From a virus, in IMG/VR virus record IMGVR_UViG_3300008259_000147, positions 1-64,000 of that record: a stretch of 64,000 bases of DNA; one strand, 5' to 3'. The notes beneath the pieces are model-generated. The model saw only the letters and a program-made list of their open reading frames with translations. It searched no databases and was not told the origin of the DNA. The position numbers were made by a program, and so were the translations under genes. Shown piece after piece: positions 1 through 8,863 of this stretch; position 1 is the stretch's first letter; each line of letters opens with the position of its first letter.

Positions 1-102
1 GCCAGTACACCCTGGTTTAGTGATAGGAGTGCATTTACCTGCTGTACCTCTCTTCTTTATAGAGGCAGTAGCTTTCTGTATCCACTTCTTATCCTTAGCC
101 AT
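1..102 (-). CDS. Small basic 'MAK' protein, 3' end cut by window edge
   Basis: Thirty-four codons are visible from ATG at 102 to the window edge; the C-terminus lies outside. The peptide starts MAKDKKWIQKATASIKKRG and continues with KCTPITKPGCTG, so it is Lys-rich with two cysteines seven to eight residues apart. I recognise this as a type of short basic protein common in aquatic phages, usually of unknown function, often ending in another basic stretch. The start is preceded by an AT-rich leader almost identical to that of the 49-residue basic gene at 1864-2013, which supports both starts. It is the last visible gene of the minus-strand block and follows the lipoprotein gene by 17 bases. Role unknown; a DNA-binding or minor virion protein is only a guess. 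Confidence 0.7.
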   Translation of the reverse strand, partial: MAKDKKWIQKATASIKKRGTAGKCTPITKPGCTG

Positions 103-113
103 ATTATAATATA
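95..113 (-). promoter_or_regulatory. Duplicated translation-start region, copy 1
   Basis: These 19 bases include the ATG-GCT-AA start of the small basic gene at 102 and the AT-only leader before it. They match positions 2006-2024 at 18 of 19 bases. No Shine-Dalgarno-like purine run is present, as expected for Bacteroidota-type initiation. Either the two small basic genes are duplicates at the 5' end or the AT-rich leader is itself functional. Confidence 0.4.
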
Positions 114-119
114 ATGAAA

Positions 120-491
120 TTAATTGTAATGACCATTATTATACCACCTTCTTAGTGTAAGATATTCGCAGCTGTCTAGACCTAATCCTAATGTGTCTAC
201 ACCTAAACTATCTAATGCTACAGGAGGCATTGTTTTTTGGATAAATACTTTCTTATTAAATGTACCACTAATGCAAGTAGCATTTAATTGATCATAATTA
301 TAGAAGTTCCCATTTGGTGAACCTGTGCCATGACAACCACTCCCTGTATTGCAGTGAGCAGTAATAATAGGTTTGATATCTCTCTGATAAGAAATACTAG
401 TAGGTACACAAGCAGGTGCTGCTTTCTCTACCTCAGGTGCATCACTCTTGCAGGCTGCAAAGAATAATGCAATAATTAATAGCTTTTTCAT
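120..491 (-). CDS. Lipoprotein with cytochrome c-like C-x5-C-H motif
   Basis: A 123-residue protein with a lipoprotein signal peptide: MKK, a hydrophobic stretch LLIIALFFAA, and Cys14 as the likely lipidated residue (lipobox F-A-A-C, acceptable but not ideal). The mature part begins with a short linker, then ISYQRDIKPIITAHC. This resembles the start of heme-binding domains in Bacteroidota and Planctomycetes proteins, where 'DI.PI' precedes the Cys-Cys-His motif. Here the motif is C47-x5-C53-H54, a wider spacing than classical CxxCH. A later TMPP segment offers Met88 as a possible sixth ligand, and the C-terminal LRRWYNNGHYN matches the usual ending of such domains. Extra cysteines (28, 73, 108) could form disulphides. 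In a phage this looks like a host-derived envelope moron. Heme binding is inferred, not shown. Confidence 0.65.
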   Translation of the reverse strand: MKKLLIIALFFAACKSDAPEVEKAAPACVPTSISYQRDIKPIITAHCNTGSGCHGTGSPNGNFYNYDQLNATCISGTFNKKVFIQKTMPPVALDSLGVDTLGLGLDSCEYLTLRRWYNNGHYN

Positions 492-512
492 GATGCTAAT
501 ATAAAAATAATT

Positions 513-767
513 TTAACATTTCCACTTCCTCAAAGACTTGTTAATCCTTGAGTTAGGATCTCTTGCAGTTTTTGCAGAGGTAAGTTTAGCTTTCATACCT
601 TTCATCCTAGCACAGAATGATTTCTTTCTAGGACCACCTTCTGGTTGTGGAGCTTTCAACCCTGGTTTCCCAGGGTTAGCTCTATTGTATGAAGCTCTGC
701 CTTTAGCATTAAGTCCACCTGATGCAGACTTACCCTCTTTTCTTTGCCAAGCTGGTGATTTTGCCAT
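513..767 (-). CDS. Small basic protein, DUF6321-like
   Basis: An 84-residue, strongly basic protein. The N-terminal half carries MAKSPAWQRKEGKSASGGLN followed by AKGRASYNRANPGKPGLKAP, the pattern I know from DUF6321-type small proteins found in many aquatic phages. The C-terminal half (SFCARMKGMK, then DPNSRINKSLRKWKC) is also typical of the longer members. No enzyme motif is visible; the family has no established function, and abundant Lys/Arg suggests nucleic-acid contact or a minor capsid role. The start at 767 is chosen because it begins the conserved MAKSPAWQRKEG motif and is preceded by an AT-rich leader. It lies between the beta-domain fusion gene and the lipoprotein gene, with gaps of 15 and 21 bases. 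Confidence 0.75.
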   Translation of the reverse strand: MAKSPAWQRKEGKSASGGLNAKGRASYNRANPGKPGLKAPQPEGGPRKKSFCARMKGMKAKLTSAKTARDPNSRINKSLRKWKC

Positions 768-782
768 ATTGTAAATTTTTAA

Positions 783-1580
783 TTATCCTATTACCCAGTT
801 TGAACCATCTGAAAATACTGGTACTACAAAAGCTCCAGCACCACTAGCTACATTTCCAAAATTACCAACTGCTGGTGAAGGAGAGTCATTAATCATTGCT
901 CTCATACCTGCACTACTTGGAGCAGCTGGTAACATACTATAATTTACAAGTGGAAATGCAATTGTTCCATTATTTGGATTAAATATCCAAGAAATACCAC
1001 TTCCAATAAATATACTACCTTCAATATTATCTACACTAGCACCACCTTGTATATAAACTATACCACCTGTACTAGCAGTTTGTGTAGTATATCCTCCTCT
1101 AATGGTTACATCCCCTCCAAATGCTTGAGTTCCAGATGTACTAGTACCTGCATCTCCTGCATATACTCTTACATTACCACCATCTCCTGCATTAGCTATT
1201 CCATCACTACTAGAACCATCTCCTGCATAGAAATAAGCATTACCACCAGTGTTTTCATCGTTTAGAAGTTTATCACCAGCTTGTATTGTAGCTCTATCTG
1301 TAGCATTAATAAGGATATCATCTCCATTAATAGGATCTGTAGCAATTGTTAAATCACCTGTATTTAAAAGAAGAAGACCTGTATCATTTAATACAAGTTC
1401 TCTAGTTCCAGCAGATAATTTACTTCCTGAACTATAAGTCTTTGCTGTCTTAGCAGCTTGTTTAAATTGTTTAGATGTAGGTGCCCCTTTAGCCCCTACT
1501 TTTCTCATTTTCTCTCCACTGCCTGCAGCTATTCTAGCTCTCTTTGCATGGATGTTTGCGTAAAGTCCTGCTTTTGCCAT
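783..1580 (-). CDS. Small basic phage protein fused to beta-rich domain
   Basis: A 265-residue protein with two parts. Residues 1-43 (MAKAGLYANIHAKRARIAAG, then SGEKMRKVGAKGAPTSKQFK) match a small basic protein that is normally free-standing in aquatic phages. From about residue 45 the sequence changes to Gly/Asp/Thr-rich short strands (NDTGLLLLNTGDLTI, repeated GDGG/GDAG turns), like a beta-helix or head-fibre domain. It ends with a small cap (MINDSPSPAVGNFGNV ... GSNWVIG) often seen at the end of phage fibre-like proteins. An in-frame ATG four codons upstream (1592) would add MYIT and overlap the stop of the upstream gene. I prefer 1580 because it restores the conserved MAK start and leaves a 2-base gap. 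Possible role: a virion-attached decoration protein anchored by its basic end. Confidence 0.7.
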   Translation of the reverse strand: MAKAGLYANIHAKRARIAAGSGEKMRKVGAKGAPTSKQFKQAAKTAKTYSSGSKLSAGTRELVLNDTGLLLLNTGDLTIATDPINGDDILINATDRATIQAGDKLLNDENTGGNAYFYAGDGSSSDGIANAGDGGNVRVYAGDAGTSTSGTQAFGGDVTIRGGYTTQTASTGGIVYIQGGASVDNIEGSIFIGSGISWIFNPNNGTIAFPLVNYSMLPAAPSSAGMRAMINDSPSPAVGNFGNVASGAGAFVVPVFSDGSNWVIG

Positions 1581-1582
1581 GG

Positions 1583-1867
1583 TTATGTACATTTTAAAGA
1601 TTGATAAATTTGTCTAAGATACGCTGGATAAATTTTAGTTTTATACCTAAGCAATACTCTCCACAGTGCTTCAGATTCTCCTAATTCACAATACTTTACA
1701 AGTTGCACATAAAGCTCTCTCATGTCTCTATACTTCCAATTGTAAAGTCCACCTCTAAGAGCTGGATTCTTTACATTATTATAAGCACCATAACCACTAC
1801 CTATATAGGGTTTGTTATTTAACTTAAGGATAGCATTCCATAATGCTTGTTTATGAGCGGGTGTCAT
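1583..1867 (-). CDS. Uncharacterised 94-residue protein
   Basis: I do not recognise this 94-residue protein. It is basic and rich in aromatic residues (Tyr and Trp), with a predicted-looking helical first segment (TPAHKQALWNAILKLN), a Gly/Tyr-rich turn (GSGYGAYNN) and a helical C-terminal half (DMRELYVQLVKYCELGESEA). No signal peptide, membrane segment or catalytic motif is visible. The start at 1867 overlaps the stop of the upstream 49-residue gene in an ATGA arrangement, which implies translational coupling and supports both gene boundaries. It ends 2 bases before the preferred start of the basic/beta fusion gene. The context of small basic virion-type proteins suggests a minor structural or DNA-associated role, but that is only an inference from position. 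Confidence 0.6.
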   Translation of the reverse strand: MTPAHKQALWNAILKLNNKPYIGSGYGAYNNVKNPALRGGLYNWKYRDMRELYVQLVKYCELGESEALWRVLLRYKTKIYPAYLRQIYQSLKCT

Positions 1868-2013
1868 TTTCCTTGTCTGTTATAAAGTTTCTTATAGTTC
1901 TTGCTTGTCTTCAGGCCACTGGTTTTCTTCTTAGAATGAACCCCAGGTCTTCTGACTTTAGCCTTCTTAATGAATCTTTTAACTATACTGCTGCTTGATT
2001 TAGTTTTAGCCAT
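1864..2013 (-). CDS. 49-residue basic phage protein
   Basis: A short gene: ATG at 2013, TGA at 1866-1864. The product begins MAKTKSSSSIVKRFIKKAKV and continues RRPGVHSKKKTSGLKTSKNY to KKLYNRQGK. The RPGVH-(S/A)-K-x-K ... SKNYKK core is a pattern I recognise from very small conserved proteins of Bacteroidota and other aquatic phages, with no assigned function. Roughly one third of residues are Lys or Arg, which would suit DNA binding or ribosome/virion association. The stop overlaps the next start (ATGA). The start region repeats the 19-base leader seen before the small gene at 102, good evidence that the start is right. Confidence 0.75.
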   Translation of the reverse strand: MAKTKSSSSIVKRFIKKAKVRRPGVHSKKKTSGLKTSKNYKKLYNRQGK

Positions 2014-2024
2014 ACTATAATATA
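2006..2024 (-). promoter_or_regulatory. Duplicated translation-start region, copy 2
   Basis: Second copy of the 19-base segment seen at 95-113, differing at one base. It covers the start codon and first codons (ATG-GCT-AA) of the 49-residue basic gene plus its AT-only leader. There is no Shine-Dalgarno sequence. The leader follows the end of the giant 2267-residue gene by 35 bases, so a local promoter is possible, but I see no clear Bacteroidota promoter pair here. Confidence 0.4.
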
Positions 2025-2048
2025 CTAAGATTTTAGGTAAGTATCAAG

Positions 2049-5000
2049 TTATTTCTTTTTCTGATACATTGTTTTAAGTGCTGGTACTGGATCTATAAAG
2101 TCTTGGATATTTTCAAAACCAGTTAATTTATAGAATTGAGCCAATACTTTTGGAGTACCTTTAGGAAACCTAAATGTTTTCTTTTTGTAATATCCTTGCT
2201 CAAATGCATATTCTGAATCAAAACCTTCATAAGCAATGAGATATACTAAATTCTCAAATCCATCTTTAATTTGAATACCTTCATTAAATACTGAAGTAAA
2301 TGTACTAAAGTTCTTTATAAAGTCTTCTCCTTTTCCTATAAATGGAGCATATAACATTGATCTAGATTCATTTGACACCTTAGCTAATACCCTTAAAGCT
2401 TGGCCTTCAGCCCAACTCAATTTTTTAACCTTATCCTTATCATCATCATCATAAACAAGACCTCTACATAATATAAAAACTATTGTCCAAATAAATCCAT
2501 TCATGATTTCTCTTCTTGCTTGAGCAGCTTTGATACGATAGAATTCATTAGTTTCAAGTTTACCTGTCTTTTCAGCAATTATTTCAGGAAGTAGTGAAAG
2601 GAAGCCTTGGCCATAACCTAACTTAAAAAATATATCAGCAACTGCTGTCCACCACCCTCTTTGAACCTGACCACTATTCCAGTTTTTAGGATCACCCATT
2701 CCAAATGAACCTTTAAATCTATTCTCTGCAAATGGAACTAAGTACTTTCTGAAGAAGAAAGCTAATGTACCAATCATACCACTTTCAAACTGGGTTTGAT
2801 TTTGTTTAGCATAGTTACCTTGATGTTGCAAGTATTCCATTCTAGTTTTAGATCTTATAGATTCTAAATCATCAATAGTCATGGCAACATCACTTCTTAT
2901 ACCAGGTATCATTGTACCATTATCTATAAGTGCATCATAAGCACTAATTTGCAATAAGTCTCCATTAGAATCCTTTTTAAACATTGGATTATTAGAAGCA
3001 TCTAATTTTAAAGAGCCATCTGGATTTGTTTCATAAACATTATACTTATGAGCAATTAAATTCTTTAATAAAGTAGTTGTAGAAATTTCAACCTCACCCT
3101 TATCCTGAATTACATATGCTAAATCTCCAATAGCCAAAGCTCTCTTAAGTAATCTTTTCTGTTTAGATTGTCCTGCAAGATCAAGAAGCTTTTCTTGGGA
3201 ATTCATGGAAGTATTAAAATATCTAGATATTTTAGTTGCCATAGATACATCATCTATTTTACCCCAATCAGCAATAATATTCCACATAAATCCATCAGGG
3301 CTATACATTTGTTTTTTAGCCCAAGCCCAATCTTTATAAGTACCCATTCCATACTTTTCACCCTGAGCTGCTAAGAACATCTGAACATTACCCGAAACTA
3401 AGTTACCAAGTTGCATTGCAGGATCAAATGCTAATCTGCTATAACTAATTAGACCTGTAATTTGCTTTAATGTCTTTCTAAGTCTTAATTGATTTTTACT
3501 ATCTATGCCATCATAGTATTGGCCATACACAAATTTGTTTCTTTCGAACTCAAGCATATCAATTACTTTTTGATATTGCTTTCGAACAACTTCATCTTTA
3601 ATTAGATTCATAGATGATTTTAAAAAGTCAACAGATGGAGATAACAACAAGTTAGCTTCTTCCATTGCATCATAGATTTCATATTCTAATCCCCATTTTA
3701 ATATGGCATTGATACCATCTTTAGTTCCTAAACTAGTATCTAATCTGTAATTGTGACTAAATCTAACTCTTTGTTTACCTGAAATACCATATTCATTAGT
3801 TGCTTTTTCAAGTTCAGAACTATTGGCCAAGATGTGTTTGTTAACCCATTCTCTACCTTCTCTTATTGCACCTTCTAATCCATCTTGAGCAATTGTATCA
3901 ACAGCATGTTGTGTAACACCAGGAAAGAAAAATTCTAATTTATTGGCCGACATCCCAACTTGCTTGTTATAGAATTCATCCATAACATATTTGTTATAGA
4001 ATTCAGCAAGTTCTTTATCTTGCATCATTCTCATATATCTAGGATTTACCCACATCGCATCAGATGTCATCTCAAATCTACCTATATCAGCATTATATCT
4101 ATGTCCTTTAGGCATTGCATAATTCCCAGGGCCATATCTTTTTCTTTTGAGGGAAGGGGTATAGTTTGGATTATATGCTTCAGGTTTTAAAGATCTAGTT
4201 CTGTATTTAGAATTAGGTATTCTAATTAATAAACTAGGATTTGTTGGCATAGCCATTGTATTAAATCTTCTAGGTGCTGTTGCAACCTTGCCATTCTTTA
4301 CAATTGTACCTAGTGTATATTTTGAAGTATTATTTCTGTTATACCATTTTTGAAATGCTATATCTTTTATGTTTAGTTGTGCTTGTAACTTAGCTTTTTC
4401 TGCAACATCTGTAGTTTCACCTATTTGTTTATTTATTCTAATGATTTCACTCATGCGTTCATTCAACTCTTTCATATACTCAGGTCTATTTTGAGTTTGA
4501 CGCATTGAATCTAATTCTTTATCAATCTGATTTATTCTTTTTCTTGCAGCTTCACTTGGTTTAACACCTGTAGCTGATGAGTAAATCTCATCTATTGCTT
4601 CTTCTATTTGAGAAAACTGTTCATAATCTTCATCAGACATATACAAAGGATTGAAGATAGGCTTACTACTAAATACACTATTGAATCTGTATTTGTTCAT
4701 CATCTTTCTTCTTTGCTCATATAAGTCATCTAACACTGGATCAGAACTTCCATACAATTCTCTTTTTTCTTCTTCAAGTGCTCTTAAGTCTTCAAGCCAT
4801 GTAGGATCTGCTACTAAATCTGAATTTCGTTCTAAGAATAGTTTATACTCTACACTATCTTCTGAGTAAGTTTTTAAAACTTGTCTTCTAGCATATTCAA
4901 ACTTATCTTCATTTACATGAAAGTCATAGTACATATGCATTTTTTCATATACTGCGGCTATTTCAGGATTCTCTAAGATTGCTTGTTTTTTCAATAATGA

Positions 5001-8000
5001 AATTTCAGATTCTAAATCTTTTATTTCTATCATGTCAGAATCATCAATCAACCAATCTTCATTACTATTTCTAGATTTTATAGTTTGGATTTTAATATTA
5101 ATTGCATCAATTCTATCCTGTATCTCCACAGGTAAAGAAACTTTTAACAGGTACAATTCAGGAATAGTCTCTGTCTCTAAATTATCTACTTCCCACTTAG
5201 CTTGTTCTAGTTTAAGTTTTTTAAGTTTCTCATTTATTTCTTTTAATTGAGCCTTTTTAAAATCCTCACTACCATCTGATTTTTTTATAGTGCTTCTATC
5301 CTCATATAATTTTCGTATTTCATAATCATATTGATCTTGAATTTCTCTACTTTTATAATCATAAGGTGTAAGGAAAGACATAAAATTACGAGACTCACCT
5401 TTCTCAAAATCTGTTTCTGATACCATCTCACTAATTGCAGTATTAAGTGCTTGATAACTACCATACTTACTACTGTATTTTCTAACAAAACTATCAAACT
5501 TTAATTTGGCCATTCTATCAAAAAATCTAATACTTGCATTTTGTGTAGCATTAGATGCATAATATGCCAAAGCACTAATAGCTAATTCAGAATTACCAAG
5601 AGATGCTTTTAACTCATCACCTGACATACCTAATTTAATTGTAGAACCAATATAAAAATCAGACTCTGGATTAGTAAAAGTGTTATCAATGTATAAGTCT
5701 ACAAAGTTTCTATCAAACTTTTTGTTATTTAAAAAATACTTTATTTTATCTAACTTCTTTTGAGCTTCTTCTTTCATGTCACCTGTGATGACCTGTGTTT
5801 TAGCCTTTCTACCAAACATCTTTCTAACCTTACCACCTAAATAAAAAGTAAAGTTTTGAAGTACTGTTGCATCACCTGCAATTATTCTTTCAAGCTTTTT
5901 CATTTCAGGTTCAAAAAGTAATTCCATTTGAGCCATCATTTCTTCAGCAGTTATTTTTGGTGTAGATAAAAGCACTTTCACAAATTGCTCTCTAGCCATT
6001 TCAACATAAACTCCTTGACCAATTAATGCTGAGTCAATTGATTTATTAATCTCTGACATGATATCAGAATCTTCTGTTACATCAGAATTATTAATCAATA
6101 ATGTTTTAAAGAACTCTAAAAAGTTCTTCATGTCTTCTAGCTGATAATATCTATCACCTAATATGTTAATTACTTTTTCTTTTCCTGTAGAAGATGCTGC
6201 TACTTCTTCAGAGTCTTTTCTTAAGTTTGAAATTATTTCTCGCACTTTATCATAAAGACCTTTTAAAATTAATTCTTTAGGCAATTCTTTAAGTACTCCA
6301 TCTTCAATAGTTTGTCTACTAAACCAATCTCTTGCTTCTAAGAAAAGTCTTTTTCTAGCCTCTGCCTCATTTATCTTTGTTTGATCAGCATTATTCTTTT
6401 TAAGATTTGCTATTTCTGAGTTTATTTGACTTAACTGTTTATCTAAATTTTCTTTTAGATTATCAGATATAATCTTTAAAGTATCTTGAGGTATAGATGA
6501 TATGTAATTAATATTTTCTTTCACCTTAGCTTCAAGTTCTTCATCTGTTGTTTCACCAGGAACTTCAATAGATGTAGCAAGTGCTCTTAGTACTTGCTTA
6601 TACATAGGACTTAATTCAGGAAGTGGATTACCATACTCATCTAAATCTAAACTTAATCCTTGATCACCTTCAATATTTACAGCAGCCACATGCATATCTT
6701 CATATACCCACATGTCATCCATGTTTTGAAACTTTGCATTAGGTGAATAAATAATATTTATGATTTTATTATCCTTAGTGGTTATACCAATCCTCTTTAG
6801 TAATCTTTCATATACTCCAATCTGAGATAAGAAAATACTTGCTTTACTTCTTCCAGAAAATCTTTCAAATGCTGGATGAACACCATCTTCTAATGCTGTA
6901 GTATATCTTTCTTTAAAGATTGCCAAATGAGAATAGTTCTTCATTGGAAACTTAGCTCTAGTAGTCTTATAATCTCCAATAGAAGCTGTGCCATCTTTTC
7001 TAATAATTAGATAATCCAATCTACCCACGATAGCTCTACCCATTGAATCATATTCAAATATTGTAATCTCTGGAATAACTATATCACCTTTTGTAAAAGG
7101 ATCATTGATAATACCTACAATGTTTACTAAATGATCTGACAATACTTCTTCTCTAATTTTAGGTAACATTTTACTACCCTTTTCATTTAGGCCAGGAAGC
7201 TCAAGCATATCTAAATTCTTTTCATAAAAATCATGAAAATAATCAGGATTATTATTTAGTATCTGCAATGGAGTATATCCAAATTCTAAAGAATCAATAG
7301 TGATGTGATATAAAAAGTCATGAACAAATGTTCCAAAATTTGCAAACTTGTCAAATCTTTTTGCAAGTTTTTCATCATGCAGCGGACTACCTACAAACTT
7401 AGTTACAGATACTGTTTTAACATCATCTTCTATTAATTGTCTATAATCTCTAATGTTTTTTAAAAGTATTTCTACAGTAGTAACAATATTAGCTTTTGCA
7501 GGATCTTTCTTTAATTTTTTTAATAGATTTTCTAATCTCTTTATCTCATTAGCATTGTTCTCTAGCTTTTTTTCTTTTGTTGTTTTGCCTTCTTCTTTAG
7601 CTTGTTTCTCTACAGCCTCTTCTTCATTGTAATCATCTGACTTTGAAATTAAGTTAAATCTTGGTTCTATTACTTCGGCTCCTGATAAGACAATATTAGT
7701 ATCATCTAAAAATACAGCTACTTCTCCTATTGTAGAATTCAAGGGAAGTTGATCCATAGCATCTAACTGGAAACCAAATGTGTCATTTAAAAGATTCTTT
7801 AACCACTTTATAAATTGCTTAACAGATGTAGCAAAAGAACTAGCTGATGTTTCTTTTTCTTCTTGGACTCTCATATAAGAATCCTTTATAGCCCTAGTAA
7901 CTAACTCAATATCTCTAGCCTGTTGATTGAATCCTCTCTCATTAGTGTATTCACTTTCAATTTGAACAGCTAAACCAGGGTATTCTTTTAATGCCTGATT

Positions 8001-8852
8001 TCTTAATCCAATAAATAAAGTTTTTCTTTCAGTGACTAGTTTATCTACAAACAAATGCATTAATTCTTCTAATGCTATAGAAGTATTTACCTTACCTCTA
8101 ACTAAAAACACTTGGTTCTTAATTGTAACAGCATTAACTGTAACACCATTAGATATTAAAACTTTAGGATTAGCTCTAAGAATTTCTTGCATTTCATCTT
8201 CAGTAACCCAATTTACTTTAGCACCCTTAAATTTCTTTAATAGAGGGGCTATTGTATTTTGAACAACTAATTGATCAACTATATTTTTAACTTGCGCAGT
8301 TTCCATTGGAACATCAGGAGTTAAAATTTCTGTAGATCTTGATGGCTTATTGTGCAATGCTATTTTATACCTCTGTTCTCCATTAATAACCCTAGATTTA
8401 AAAGGTGTAGCTTCTAAATTAGGGTAACTCATGCTTAAACCAATTTTAAATTTACTTACCTCTTCCGAAGTAAGTTCAATAGACTGAGTAAAAGAAGCAC
8501 CAACATTGTTATCAGAAGGAATTAAATACTTATTTGTTAATTGTAGTGGAGTTAATGTAGAATCATTAGTGTAATCTGTTTGATACATTCTATTTTCAGG
8601 GTAATAGATTCCATGCAAAGCATCTATTTCACTAAACGTATTAGCAGAAAACACTACATTGTCATCAGTCATTGCAGCATAATCTACAATAGGTCTAGCA
8701 ATTCCAAATTGTTCTTTTAATCTATTCTTGAGTCTATTATCTGTTTCTTTTAAAGTATTCATATCCAATACTTTACCAGAAGCATCAATGGCTTTATCTT
8801 TTTCAAATTGATTAACTAGTGCTCTTCTAGCACCTACGCTACATATTTTCAT
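2049..8852 (-). CDS. Giant internal virion protein with RecB-like nuclease domain
   Basis: A 2267-residue protein starting MKIC, as does the polymerase giant just upstream (gap 11 bases). Residues ~230-350 hold a zincin-like module in which HExxH is degenerate (E262-E-L-M-H266), followed by an amphipathic helix around 340. Residues ~490-640 contain a PD-(D/E)xK (RecB/Cas4-like) signature: acidic E595/E600, then G-R-L-D613, then G-D627-Y-K629-T-T. A long Lys/Glu-rich region with coiled-coil character spans ~780-1500. The C-terminal third looks like a structural ejection protein, with one strong hydrophobic helix near 2117-2133 (GFIWTIVFILCRGLVY) followed by an Asp run. Its place at the end of the giant cargo genes suggests it is packaged and injected. 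The nuclease might act on host DNA or on the incoming genome; that is inference. Confidence 0.75.
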   Translation of the reverse strand: MKICSVGARRALVNQFEKDKAIDASGKVLDMNTLKETDNRLKNRLKEQFGIARPIVDYAAMTDDNVVFSANTFSEIDALHGIYYPENRMYQTDYTNDSTLTPLQLTNKYLIPSDNNVGASFTQSIELTSEEVSKFKIGLSMSYPNLEATPFKSRVINGEQRYKIALHNKPSRSTEILTPDVPMETAQVKNIVDQLVVQNTIAPLLKKFKGAKVNWVTEDEMQEILRANPKVLISNGVTVNAVTIKNQVFLVRGKVNTSIALEELMHLFVDKLVTERKTLFIGLRNQALKEYPGLAVQIESEYTNERGFNQQARDIELVTRAIKDSYMRVQEEKETSASSFATSVKQFIKWLKNLLNDTFGFQLDAMDQLPLNSTIGEVAVFLDDTNIVLSGAEVIEPRFNLISKSDDYNEEEAVEKQAKEEGKTTKEKKLENNANEIKRLENLLKKLKKDPAKANIVTTVEILLKNIRDYRQLIEDDVKTVSVTKFVGSPLHDEKLAKRFDKFANFGTFVHDFLYHITIDSLEFGYTPLQILNNNPDYFHDFYEKNLDMLELPGLNEKGSKMLPKIREEVLSDHLVNIVGIINDPFTKGDIVIPEITIFEYDSMGRAIVGRLDYLIIRKDGTASIGDYKTTRAKFPMKNYSHLAIFKERYTTALEDGVHPAFERFSGRSKASIFLSQIGVYERLLKRIGITTKDNKIINIIYSPNAKFQNMDDMWVYEDMHVAAVNIEGDQGLSLDLDEYGNPLPELSPMYKQVLRALATSIEVPGETTDEELEAKVKENINYISSIPQDTLKIISDNLKENLDKQLSQINSEIANLKKNNADQTKINEAEARKRLFLEARDWFSRQTIEDGVLKELPKELILKGLYDKVREIISNLRKDSEEVAASSTGKEKVINILGDRYYQLEDMKNFLEFFKTLLINNSDVTEDSDIMSEINKSIDSALIGQGVYVEMAREQFVKVLLSTPKITAEEMMAQMELLFEPEMKKLERIIAGDATVLQNFTFYLGGKVRKMFGRKAKTQVITGDMKEEAQKKLDKIKYFLNNKKFDRNFVDLYIDNTFTNPESDFYIGSTIKLGMSGDELKASLGNSELAISALAYYASNATQNASIRFFDRMAKLKFDSFVRKYSSKYGSYQALNTAISEMVSETDFEKGESRNFMSFLTPYDYKSREIQDQYDYEIRKLYEDRSTIKKSDGSEDFKKAQLKEINEKLKKLKLEQAKWEVDNLETETIPELYLLKVSLPVEIQDRIDAINIKIQTIKSRNSNEDWLIDDSDMIEIKDLESEISLLKKQAILENPEIAAVYEKMHMYYDFHVNEDKFEYARRQVLKTYSEDSVEYKLFLERNSDLVADPTWLEDLRALEEEKRELYGSSDPVLDDLYEQRRKMMNKYRFNSVFSSKPIFNPLYMSDEDYEQFSQIEEAIDEIYSSATGVKPSEAARKRINQIDKELDSMRQTQNRPEYMKELNERMSEIIRINKQIGETTDVAEKAKLQAQLNIKDIAFQKWYNRNNTSKYTLGTIVKNGKVATAPRRFNTMAMPTNPSLLIRIPNSKYRTRSLKPEAYNPNYTPSLKRKRYGPGNYAMPKGHRYNADIGRFEMTSDAMWVNPRYMRMMQDKELAEFYNKYVMDEFYNKQVGMSANKLEFFFPGVTQHAVDTIAQDGLEGAIREGREWVNKHILANSSELEKATNEYGISGKQRVRFSHNYRLDTSLGTKDGINAILKWGLEYEIYDAMEEANLLLSPSVDFLKSSMNLIKDEVVRKQYQKVIDMLEFERNKFVYGQYYDGIDSKNQLRLRKTLKQITGLISYSRLAFDPAMQLGNLVSGNVQMFLAAQGEKYGMGTYKDWAWAKKQMYSPDGFMWNIIADWGKIDDVSMATKISRYFNTSMNSQEKLLDLAGQSKQKRLLKRALAIGDLAYVIQDKGEVEISTTTLLKNLIAHKYNVYETNPDGSLKLDASNNPMFKKDSNGDLLQISAYDALIDNGTMIPGIRSDVAMTIDDLESIRSKTRMEYLQHQGNYAKQNQTQFESGMIGTLAFFFRKYLVPFAENRFKGSFGMGDPKNWNSGQVQRGWWTAVADIFFKLGYGQGFLSLLPEIIAEKTGKLETNEFYRIKAAQARREIMNGFIWTIVFILCRGLVYDDDDKDKVKKLSWAEGQALRVLAKVSNESRSMLYAPFIGKGEDFIKNFSTFTSVFNEGIQIKDGFENLVYLIAYEGFDSEYAFEQGYYKKKTFRFPKGTPKVLAQFYKLTGFENIQDFIDPVPALKTMYQKKK

Positions 8853-8863
8853 TTTAGTTTATT

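Noticed and set aside
1581-1592. Start at 1592 (MYITMAKAG) for the basic/beta fusion gene
   Set aside because: The conserved family start is MAK at 1580, and 1592 would overlap the upstream stop.
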